Shown: positions 35,301 through 47,300 of the stretch, in pieces
How the letters are laid out: each line of letters begins with the position of its first letter
Position numbering within the stretch: position 1 is the stretch's first letter
Assembly (NCBI GenBank): GCA_030549495.1
Contig: JAUIRK010001050.1
Location: 1-64,000, forward strand
From: Nectonema munidae
Lineage: Eukaryota > Nematomorpha > Nectonematoida > Nectonematidae
DNA: 64,000 bases
Direction of reading: 5' to 3'
Notes under the pieces: model-generated
Database searches by the model: none
What the model was told of the DNA's origin: nothing
What the model saw: only the letters and a program-made list of their open reading frames with translations
Position numbers and translations under genes: made by a program

Positions 35301-38300
35301 TGCGTATTAAGGGAATAAATTTAAGTCCATACTTTATATCCTTCCTGTATCTGGTTGGTTAAAGAATAATAAATTTTAGACCTAATAAATTTCAGAGTTC
35401 TGCATCATTGAACCACTAAACCAACACATCCTAATACAGTTTAACTTTGAGGTCTACTATTTCAAAACCAGTGCTCGCCTAAGAACTGCAAGGTTATTAA
35501 GTTACAAATATTCTTATACTTAAAGAAATATAGGATAGAAAGCAGTATGTAGCACGCTATTATAATGAGTTTAATTTCTAAATACAAAAAATAAAATTCT
35601 AAATATGTTACCATATATTCTAATCCAATTCGAAATACCGTATATTTCGGTGTATAAGTCGACCCCCAAAATGAGAGTAATTTTTTTTATGATTTTTACT
35701 AATATCTGAGGTATAAGTCGACCTCTAAAATAGAGAACTCGCCTAAATTATCGACTAGCCTAAGCAGCAGTGTAAAAGTTGAAATACGAAACTCGCCTAA
35801 GTTATCGGCTAGCCTACGCAGCAGTGTAAAAGTTACCATATATAAAACACCGGGCATTAATTAAAGACTATCCGTATGTTATTACTTATTACACATGTTG
35901 TTCTATTTACAATATGAAATAATATATAAGGTAGTACTAACATAAATCTCTATAGTTTACACTCATATACTTTCACTTATTTTTGTCTCTAATTCAGTCT
36001 GTTCCTAACTCTCCTACCAGTGGCAGATACAGGGGCTCATGGGCCTAGCCCCCCTCCCCCATATGAAAAATGGCTTCGAAAATTACCCTTACTAATTTTG
36101 CTTTTTCCTAAAACAACACTTGTTGGTAGTTGATTGCGTTTATATCAACGATATGACAAGTCGAATTCTAAAAGACATACAGCTGCCGTATTCTCTGAAG
36201 ACTTTTAGCAAAATTGCAAAAAATTTAAATAGATTTCGCCCCCCCCCCTATAAGAAATTTCTGGATCCGCCACTGTGACTCCTACTAACCAGATAAAATT
36301 CTTTACCTTTGAATAATAGCATTTTATGGAATTTTAAGGTAATGGTAGTTCTATCACATTATTTGCATCGAATTAGAATGTGAATTGTTTTAAGTGCAAG
36401 TATTTACATTAGTAGCTAAATGTATTTACATCGGTAGTTACCGCACCGAGGCTCTCGTCGGTATTAGCCTAAGGTTAGGCCTGGTTTCCTGCACCAATAT
36501 GCCACAAGATGTAAAGGTTTGCTCTTTGTTACTATTATATAAGTCGACCCTCAATTTTGGAGGAGGGCTAAAAGGTCGACTTATACACCTAAATATAAGG
36601 TAATTAAGAAAATATCTTCAAAGAAATAATACTTCAAAATAAAAATAAAGTTTCCTGATATATTTCTCAAAAAATATATGCTTTCAATTTTTGTTTACAG
36701 CAAAAGCATTGTAAAATTCTAAATTCTACTCTTATTTTTTATTGATTGTAAGCTCGCTCCTATGTCGACGATTTTACAGATACGCAATCCAATAACAAAA
36801 GCAAAGCATGAGGCAAGACCATCTCCAAAATTGGAAGAAAAAAAAGTTAATTATTTTTTGATGTTATAAATAACCTGTTCATTTGTAGTTCGTCCACTGA
36901 TAACCAAATATGTATGGAATATAGTCAAACCAATGATAGGGAAGCTCATTAAAGAACACGATATTGCCAAAACAAATCTAAATAAATAAATTAAAAAGAT
37001 ATAATGAATAGCCAATAATTATATTCAAGATTAATAGCTCCATTTCTAAAACTTAGTCGTAGAGCCTCGCAGACTTTCAAATGCATTTGAAATAAAAAAA
37101 TTAAAGACTTTGCTTTGAAAGGCAGGGAATATTTGAAAAAGTTAACATATTGAACCAAAAAGAGTTTAAAAGGATGAATTTTAATTAATGATGTCTAAAC
37201 TGCTTTAAACAATGATGTACACAATCTATAGGCGTTTTTTTGGACTAAGAGTATATCAGGGGCCACAAGGTTGAATAGGAAGGAGGACCAAAATTCTTTA
37301 AAATAATATAAATTGTAAAAAGACTTCAATTATAAAATTTTTGTTATTGTGAAGGCTTCAATGATACGAGAGTGAAGGAAGAAGTGAGGATAAACAATGA
37401 AGAGATAAAACTCTGTGCCAGGCATAAATTTATAGGTGGTAAACAGGTCATTTCGGCCCTTCTAATAAGCCTAGGAGGCATCTTACCACACTAATATTAA
37501 ATGGATTTATGGCTACGTGGGTATCAGACGTTTCTATTACTGTATGTATATTATAAGGAATAAATTGTCACGTGCTTAAGTGGAGCAACACTCGTTGGAC
37601 CTTTCCCATCTTATGTGCGCTACAACTGACAGGGAACCGGCAATAACTCGTGGGAAGAAGGATTGTTTGTTTAGTCCTAAATTGTTTTTTTAATCAATTT
37701 TACATTGTCCTTTTCATATTCTGGATTTTCTTTTTCAAATTTTAAATTGTCTTTTTTCAATTCTATTTTCTATTTCAAAAGGACAATTTAGAATTTAAAA
37801 AAGAGAACTTAGAACTTAAATGGTGTAAATTAGGTACAATGCATTGATTATGATAGAAAATATAAACATCATTTGTCTTTAACGAAATCTGATTATTTTA
37901 AAATTTTCTTGTTACAATCTCAACAAAATATGATAAATCTGTCTAAACTTTGCAGATTTTATCATTAAAAACAGCATCTTCCTTTTTGGATATAAGGTAG
38001 ATTTTTATATAAGCATGAGGATGTATGTATAAATTTAGCCTCCCCTCCCCAACTCCTCTTCTGCCCCTCCAACTTCCCTTTTCTGGCTACGCCACTGATC
38101 TGTTCGCATTGACATATTTTTGTACTAAAATTTATCTATTAAATATACAGTACGTAGTTCTGGCCATAGAGTATTAAATCAAAAATTCTAATTTTAGACA
38201 ATAGTGTATGATAAAATGCTCTTTTTTACAGTAGAATCCATTTACGGAAGCAAACAGAGCTATTGGTTAGGTACTGGGTCAAATGTAGACGTTGGCACCA

Positions 38301-41300
38301 AGACTTTTTCCTAAAAATATTTATGAACGAGTATTTTAATTAAATATTGATACTATGAGAAATCATACTTTTATAAATTATGCTTCTTTTTACCTACAAA
38401 AAGAATAATATTTGTTACTTTGAATTTGTTTAAAAAAGCATCACTAAGTTTATTAAGCTTTAAAAATAGTAATAAAATGGAAAAAACAGTTTTTTAAAAC
38501 ATTGTGCTAGAATAAAAATCTTTCTAAAAGACTATAATTTCTTTAAGTCTAATAACCTTTTTTCTCAGGGCAATTTGCGTATAGAATTTTTCTTTCTATC
38601 TAAAAACATGATACACTTTTTATCAGCAATGTAACTGATTTCTGACGAAAGAAAGAGGACTGCTTTGCTCTGTGCTTAGATTTAAAAAGCTCAGTTGATT
38701 CAATCAATTTATCGATCCTTCATACAAAATATGTTTATAATTTTTCCACGAACTCAATCAACTTACTGATATCTTTTTAATGCCTTTTTATGTAGAAGTG
38801 AATGGATTATGTTCCAAGGTGAGAAAAAAAGTAGATGTAGGAGTCCCACAGGGTTCAGTTATTGAGCTTCTGATATTCAAGATTTATATAAATGGTTTAT
38901 TTTTCTCACTTCATAGTTCACGTGCAAAGTATTATGCTTATGCAGATGACAACACTTCTTTTTAAGAATTGCGATATCCGTTTCGTGAATGAAACACGTT
39001 GAAAGAGGGAAATATTTTTAAAATATTTGTTAACTCAAAATTCATAATAGGTAAAGGTAAGGATACCGTTGGGTGTTTTCATTGAGAAGGCACAATTGCG
39101 CCGCTTGTATCGAACCGTGAGGAAATAGGCTTGATGGGGGATTGAACTCAAGACCTTAAGTTATCGAAACCAAGTATCAAACCAACCTAACTCGAGCCCC
39201 CTATTATGATTTGGTAAATTAATAACAATCTAATTTAAGTATGAGCTAATAGGATATATTTAGTTGAATTTTAATGCTAAGAATATATTACGACAAATGC
39301 AGAGATTTTTTAATTTAAAAATGATCAAATATGTGTAACTGCAATAACTCATGTTCTTACAATAGTTGTAATCAGTACTAATATAGCAGAAGGAAGAAAC
39401 TTACGCAATATATCCATTTGCGTTCATCAAGTTATATTTTTCGTGAAAAATATAAAAGAACACACCAGATAAAGTAAGGATTATGTGGATGGACATATTG
39501 ACTAGCAGGTTGTAAAAGTACTTGTAGTTATACTTTCCAATGCAGTTGTTTACCCAAGGACAATGATGATCAAATCGCTTAAAAATAAAAATCATACATT
39601 CAGTGTACAAATTTTAAATTTATTTACATAAGCTTAGAATTAGAAACCTTAGAAATATATTTAAAACTACATTTCAAAAACAGTGAGAGTAATTTATTAA
39701 TTATATATTCGATATTTATTTGATAGATATCAAAGTAAATTGGATCATAAAATATTCTATATAAAATTCTCAATTTAAGTATAGAGATAATAATATTTAG
39801 AAAATTGACATAAATTAAAAAATAAATTTATTCATTACATTCTGTATTGATTTCATGAATAAATAAACGAATTCAGAAAAAAAGTGGTAAGAAAATGCTG
39901 CGAAAATTGAAATTCATTGAATAAATTAATGTCGTTTTCTAAGTTTATCCAGACTCAAATGTTGAATTAAACGAAACGATCGAATAAATTACAAAATACA
40001 TAAAATTGGAAGGAAATACGTGAAACCTGGCCTAACTCTTAGATTGGTTATGGAAGCTGAAGGATACGGAGATTTAATTAGTTAAGAGTACACACACTAC
40101 GTCAACGATGGTGAAAAAGAACCCGAACTTTTGTGATAAATTGATTGATATCACACTAAAATAATTCAACTACAGTTTAGCCACAACATTTTCATTATTA
40201 GTATATTTTTTGTAAAGGCTCCAATATTTTAATTCTAACAGTTTAAAGTTTTTGATAACATATCTTTAATCTTAAGAATGTGATGAATTTGATTCCATAA
40301 CCAATACAAAAATGAATTACGAAACAGGAAGAGGAGTAATGTAACATTTATATCAAAATAAATAACAAATTTTAAATTTACATTCTAGAGAAAAAGAATA
40401 TTTTTTCTCACTGTTTCTTGCATTTAAAATCAATGTAATGATTTATTGGTGATTATTTTGCTAATTTGATATGTGAACTCTAAACGCCCATCTAAGGTTA
40501 GTAATTAGTTGTACGGGAAATCCATTCATTTAAAGAAGGAAATTTAAAAAATATATATATATTTCATTTCTCTTTTAACAAATTAGTGTTTTTCTCTTAT
40601 CATAGAATTAATATTTGAACATTATATTTTGTATTTCATACAGGCTAATTATATCGTAGATTTCATCGTGGGATGATGACAAAAATAGGCGAATGTTGAG
40701 GGTACTTAATAGTGATGTAACGATTGAATCGGCACTGGCCGGTTCGGCATCGCTAAATTTTTCAATGATTACCGCTTTTAAGCAAAACGCATAAACAAAC
40801 TAGAGTTTATATTAAGAGTGTTAAGAGTGTATACGAACATTTGATGCAAAACCCTCTCTACAAAGGACATCAAGAAGACTTCCTTATTGCTCAGATTTTC
40901 TAGAAAAAAATATGAAGTAAAGATAGGTGTTGCAAACATCACTGTATCTATTGTCTTGATAAAATGTTATAATGTGAAACATTGTTTCATTTGATTACCA
41001 GCACTTTTCTATAAACTAAAAGGAAACAGGGGGAAAACGCATGTTTTTACAATATAATTTATTAATGACTTTTTTTATTTTTCAAAAAATATTATTTCAA
41101 TGCTTGTTTAATAAACATTTTTATCATAAAGTCTCAATTCAAAAGCTTCTAAAATAAACAAATTTCAAAATTAAGTACATTACATTATTGAAAAAATTGT
41201 CTGAGCCTTTTGTAAAGTAATTAATCATCCACGGTGAAAAAAGTGGGATTGGTACATCACTACGAACTAAGATGAGTTTCGCCAAAAATGACATGCTCTT

Positions 41301-44300
41301 TAAAAAAGAAGGAATATATGAAATTGATTCTAATTACTCTCAATATTCCACCAGTATGCAAGGAGGAGCCCACAATCTCCCGTATTTGTTAGGATATGCA
41401 TTTCATATAAGAAAAGTAGGTGAAGGTTGTACCTGTACACATCGGTTGCATATAGAGCAATGAGAGGATCGCGGAGGACGATAGAATTGACAAGTGGTGC
41501 ACCATTTCATCTTGATGTACACGCCATTAATATCTACATACTTAGCAGAAGTTGTGTATTCTTCACCTTTGGAAATAACGGTACCTGCGAATGCGAGTAA
41601 AAAATGAAACCTTATGAGATAAGCCTGTCAAAGTAACTATATTTGGTCTTATTGCTATTCCATTTTGTATTTTAAGAAAGACAAAAGGACGAAATATAAC
41701 TAAAAAAGGTATGTATATATATGATATTCAAATCAATAAGGCTTAAAAACGTGTGCTTATGTTTTAAACATAAAGCCTGCCCTAAAAAACAAATATGTGG
41801 ATAAGATGATGACCGACAGCAATCCCACTAATACACTTACAAAATTTTGCTTCTACTTCTCACGTTTTTAACTTAGAATTTGTAATCAAAGTTCGGTGCA
41901 TATTTTTGATTATTTAAATGTGTATGATTATAAAATTTCCTTGTACATGCTACTTCATAAAAATTAACGCTGAAATTTAGTGATAAATTACAAAGGACAT
42001 TTTTGCTCAATATTACAATAAAATGAAAAAATTCAGTTTTTTAATTGATTTTCAATAAAGCGTGCACTTTTCTCAATATAAAGTTAAAGGAGACATTATA
42101 ATTGACATTAAAATTATCAGTTGGAAAGGATCTTTTTCATAATTTCTAAGCGTATTCTCTAACTAAGCGAGCTCTGATTTCAAATCAACTAGATCAATAA
42201 AATTATTCAATCTGCTTGGAAGTTTAAGGAAGTGTAAACTGTATGTATTCTATATATGAGAATTTTCTTAGGTCCCAACTAAAGAGATTTGTTAAAGTTA
42301 AATAGACGACTTTACAATTTTAGATACAAAAAATCGTGGTAATTAACTGTATTTTTTATTCATAAAAATGTTAATAAAAATATTTGCTTCGGAGACTTAT
42401 GAAAAATGAAACTTATGTAAAAGATTGGAAAGTAAACGTTGGCAAGCATCCATTAACCAGACACTACATTAAAAAATTTCGGATTCTCAAATATAATATA
42501 TAAAAAACGTCTTATTCAATTCAAATTCAATATTTTCGACTAATTAGCGTTTGAATCAATGGATCTAGTAAAACATGTAATTTGTAAAGATCTTTCAATA
42601 CAGAAAATATTTATTAATTTGTCACAATCTGCTTTTATATTCTTTTTTTTTAAAGGAAACTTAATTTTAATAAATTATTTTTAATCGAAATTGGGAATAA
42701 CAAAATTAATTTATTTGTTTAAGTCTTTCATTAAGGAAACTGCAACAAATTATTTGGACACAAAGTTTAACCGTTATTATTTTTATAACGTCAAGTTTTT
42801 CTAAGTGATAGCTCAAAGAAGACTAGATAAAATCCTTTAATTTAATTTGGAGCATGAATAGGATTAACCAGAAGCTGGGCTTTCATGCAACAGGTTATTG
42901 GCTTCGAATTCAGCACCAAACCTTCCTTTAACTAATGCTAGCCAGTATAATGGTTTTGACCTCATAAATCAACACTCTACAATTAGGTATTATGGAAAAG
43001 GCACTTTAACTCTCATTTTAATAGCTTCACAAAGAAAAGTTTTTTTCATATCATTACACAATACAATATAAAATTAAACATATCTTTGGCATTCCAGAAC
43101 AAAGAAATTTTTCTTCAGTAAAGAAAAGTAAAATTGCAGATATGCTAAATATTTGGTATTTCAGAACATAAAATATTTCCAATAACGCATGAGTCCCGTC
43201 ATGTCTGAAGATGGATTGAGAACGTATATATTGTAGGTTAGATGGTCATTTTCACTGTGTGGAAAATAAGTCAAGGTTTTCTTGCATAAAAGTAAGGTGT
43301 TTATAATCACGTGGGCTATTTGAATCTTAAGTGTCTGTTCTTCTCCCTGTAACTCATGTTTTCTCAGAAACATTTTCATTCAGTTTTGTTCAGAAAAACA
43401 TCTCTCTTCTACATTGGTCTTCTATGATTTCACCTTTAGAATACTTTGTAAGCCAAGTGTCACTTGACTGCCATAGGATTTGTTTCTTCAGTAAAAGAAC
43501 TTTCTCACTGCAGAAACTTGATTGAGAATCTTTATACGAGATGAGAATTGTGGAGTCGAAAGGGAAATACGCGACGCAGCTCCTTCAAATCGAACCCCCA
43601 TTTCGACTTCAATACATAACTTTTCTTAAATATTTTAACCCATCTCATACTTCTGGCTTCGACTAGAGAAATGCAACTCTATATGCTTACAAGAAATAAA
43701 CTTTTTTTCTATTTTTTAAAATGGTTAAAAATTTATTCTTTGATATTCAAAAAATGAAGTTCCAAAATTTTATTAGATAACTATTCGGGATCTGAATCCT
43801 ACTTAATATTTGCCTTTAAAATCTCTGAATCCACGGACTCGCCATTTCCCAACCCCACACGGAACAGGCAACACACTACAGCATGAAGGAAGAGTTTGAT
43901 GAAGGTGGCTTCCATATCCTTACATAACTCAATGAACCTTCTTGGCTATTTTGCGTGAACAATTCACCAATTTGAAAACATCATTGAAAATTAGCTCCAA
44001 TTTATTTTTCACATTATCTAGCCTCATTCAGTCGCTTCGCCATTAAAGTCGCCAACTCAATCACACAGTGAATTGCAACAGAATGTTATGAGAATGCTCG
44101 GGTTTTTTTCACAGAATCATTGTTCCTGCACTATCAGTATGTAAGCGACTTACATTTTTCGAAATCAATGCATTCTTATATCATGAGTTCGTTCCGTTTC
44201 TGGGAGACATTCTGTGCTGTAGTTTCTACTACTCCTCGTTATTTCATGGGATCTAGCTGGAAAATAAAGTGAATCTCTTTCTGATGCAATGGTGAAGTTT

Positions 44301-47300
44301 GAACCGAATTCTTAGAGCTAGTTTTAAATAGCTTTTTTGCTTTCTAATCAAGACTCGTAACTCATAGTACGTAACTCGTGAAATAAAAGACAGCTTCATT
44401 AAATACTTGAAATGATATTCGTCACACATTATAATTTTCAATAAATTCTTCCTTATTTTTTTATACTTAAGATATTTATAGATGCATTATTTTGAAAACA
44501 CATTATGAACTTACAGAACAAAAAAATGACTACATATGAAAAATCTAATTATAAATGCCATTATTAATGAGGTCTTGATTTTTTTTAGTAAAATACTAGT
44601 AATAGGGAATAAATAGAAAAAAGCGCTTACTTGGTTTTTTCAATTTGTAGTTTTTAAGAAAAATATAATGGTAAACACAAAATTTGTTAATTCGCAATTT
44701 GATTCATTGTTTGTCTGATATATTGAAATGGATTTTTCTTAGAACAAGAAAACTCAATTAAAAAAAATAATTCAATACTTTTATATGAAAATTATAAAAA
44801 ATTCTTTTTAGTGCATCCTAAAATCAAGGAGAGATCGGTATACTTTTTATACCTTGTTTTTAAAATTTAGAATGTAACTGTTTGTTTGATATAAAAATTT
44901 ATTTTTCTAAATAAGAAAACTCAATTAAAAGAAATGCTTTTATATGAAAATTAAAAGATAAATATTTTTTGGATTATATATTTAAGAAAATTAGAAAATT
45001 CTTTAGGTAATAAATTTTGAAAATTATAAAAAAAATGTTTTGCCTCATTTCCCCCGAAATTTTTATCTATGGTGGGCCCTGGAAAATAGAGTCAAAGCAT
45101 TAGCTTAAAAAATGCTGAGTTATAATAATTTAGGAAGAAGGATAAAAGAAGACTAAGGTAATCTTAATTGTAAAGGATGAAAAATTGAAAGGCACATCAA
45201 TGATCAAGGCAATATTGAATAAATCCTTTAAATACGCACTTAGGAATACAAGTGCAATAGTAACATTAAAGGATGCAATGTTAGCAATAAAAGCTTCTAA
45301 ACCCTTTCCTTTTCATTTTAACACCGTCTTTCAAAGATTAGAGTAGATGAAATGTGATGAAAGAGAAGAAAGCGGCGCGTATCATCTCACTTCGCCTCAT
45401 TATTCAAGATTACCACGAGGTAAGGGCGTTCCAGATAAAATGGAGGGTTTAGAGATAGGAATAATTAGAAACGATTATTCTCACTTCAGCGATATAAAAA
45501 ACAAACGTGTTACAATCATTATGGTAACAAAACTACAAAATGCGAAGACATACATAATTGAAGCAAGCGATGACCTAATAAACGACTCAACTCATTATTA
45601 AAGCACTCATTATATATTTTTAGAAGCCTTGCAAGCGATATACAACAACAATACACGAGTTTACATAGAAAAAAGGGAAAAATTGATTCATGGCCAAGAC
45701 ACAAATCATACAAAGAGGGATATTAAACTACGGAAAAAAACAAAAACAGCTATTTAGATACAGTGGTACTTCGGTTTTCAAACATAATTCGTTCCTACAA
45801 AGTTTATTTCGATAAGAAATAATCCGCCCTCAAGAGCCAAATGAACTGTAAAGTATTTCTAAAATTAAATAAGGCAAAAATATTTATTCACGCAGTACAT
45901 TTACTAGGAAAAAGACTCTTATTCTTTATTAAATATGCGTTCGTCACGTGTTTAGCATTTGGTCCAGAACTGAAACAATTTCAAATAGATTTTTTTGTCG
46001 AAAATCGAATTGTACGAGTACCGAGACGTTCGAAAACCGAGGTACCACATTATCTAAAAATTTTAAGAATTTTGACATCTTTCTCCTCACAACGAACATA
46101 GACTAGAGATGAGTTTTTAGAATCCCCACTTCACAGGAGCACGCATTTAAAATCTCGATTGGAAATCGACTTTAATCCTAGAATTTACATTTACACTTGT
46201 GAATGTCTCAGAAACCAAATTTAACTAAAATTTTTTAGGTAGAAAATTTATTTTAGTCAGGCACTTCGATAAGGGGAAGGCAAGAGCGGGGTAGTTTGCC
46301 CCCCCCCCCCCCTTCGATTTTATTTTGCCCACTTGGAACTCTCTTGAAATATATAAATGCTTTCTTATAGTCTCCACCCCATTAAAATCAATTTTGCCAC
46401 CCTGCACTTGTAGTGTTGCGACGGAGCGGATTGTAGTTATACATTTTATGTTATTTATTTTAATTCCTAAAATGATAATTTGTCGTGATGCTCAAATGTT
46501 CAAAAAAATATAATTAAGGAGTAATTCAACTATGATTTAAATCGCGATACATTGAGCCGGTTTTAAGCCTGTCTGACTCATTGTATCAAATCGGGGGCGG
46601 GGAAGCAGTGGCAGGGTTACTATTAACTTTTTTTTATATTCTAAGAGCTAACTATAGAAAATGAAATTGTTGAAACTATTGATCATCAAACTATTTTTAA
46701 TATTTCGCAAATAAAAAAGGCAAAAGTCTTTTTTCTAAAAAAAATTGTGTACAATAAGCAGTATGTCGGTAATTGTCTTTCTTTGTATTAAAAAATATAA
46801 ATTCAATATTGCCTGCTAAATTTTCGTATATAAATGTTTCATGCGTTTTCCTATTTATTTTGTTTGTTGGTTAAAAAGAAGAGCATAATGTATGAAATAA
46901 AAACATACATACATTTTTGTAATTATTATCTTCTATTGTTATGATGTCTCACTATCAATCTCTTTCAAGGTGCAGGATAAGCTACGCACAAAAATACTGA
47001 GACATCAGATACCTACATTGATTTTGAACTATTTAGCGGAAAAATAAAGCGTTCTGAATGTTGAGAATTTTTATCATGGAATAAGTCAACAGTAGAGGCA
47101 AAATGTAAAAATTAATTATTACAAAATTTTAAAATACCGCAAACACACTCGCGTTTATTCGCACTTTTAAACGAGAATTAATTGACTGAAAACTGGGGTG
47201 CGGGTTATTTACGTAAACAGAATTTAACCCAAAAAAAAGTTGAAATAGAAAAGCGTGTGAATAAAAATAGGCAAAACCCATATACCACCAGCATATCCCC

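Larger units (their letters stand above)
35638..36600. mobile_element. TA-flanked element with GTATAAGTCGACC-type ends, 0.96 kb
   Basis: The left end CCGTATATTTCGGTGTATAA followed by GTCGACC is mirrored at the right by GGTCGAC-TTATACACC-TAAATATAAGG, with TA on both outer sides. Further TATAAGTCGACC motifs lie subterminally on both sides. It is non-autonomous; the only long frame in it is not recognisable. A hAT MITE (36018-36275) is nested in it and a tandem duplication lies at 35734-35831. Confidence 0.65.
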
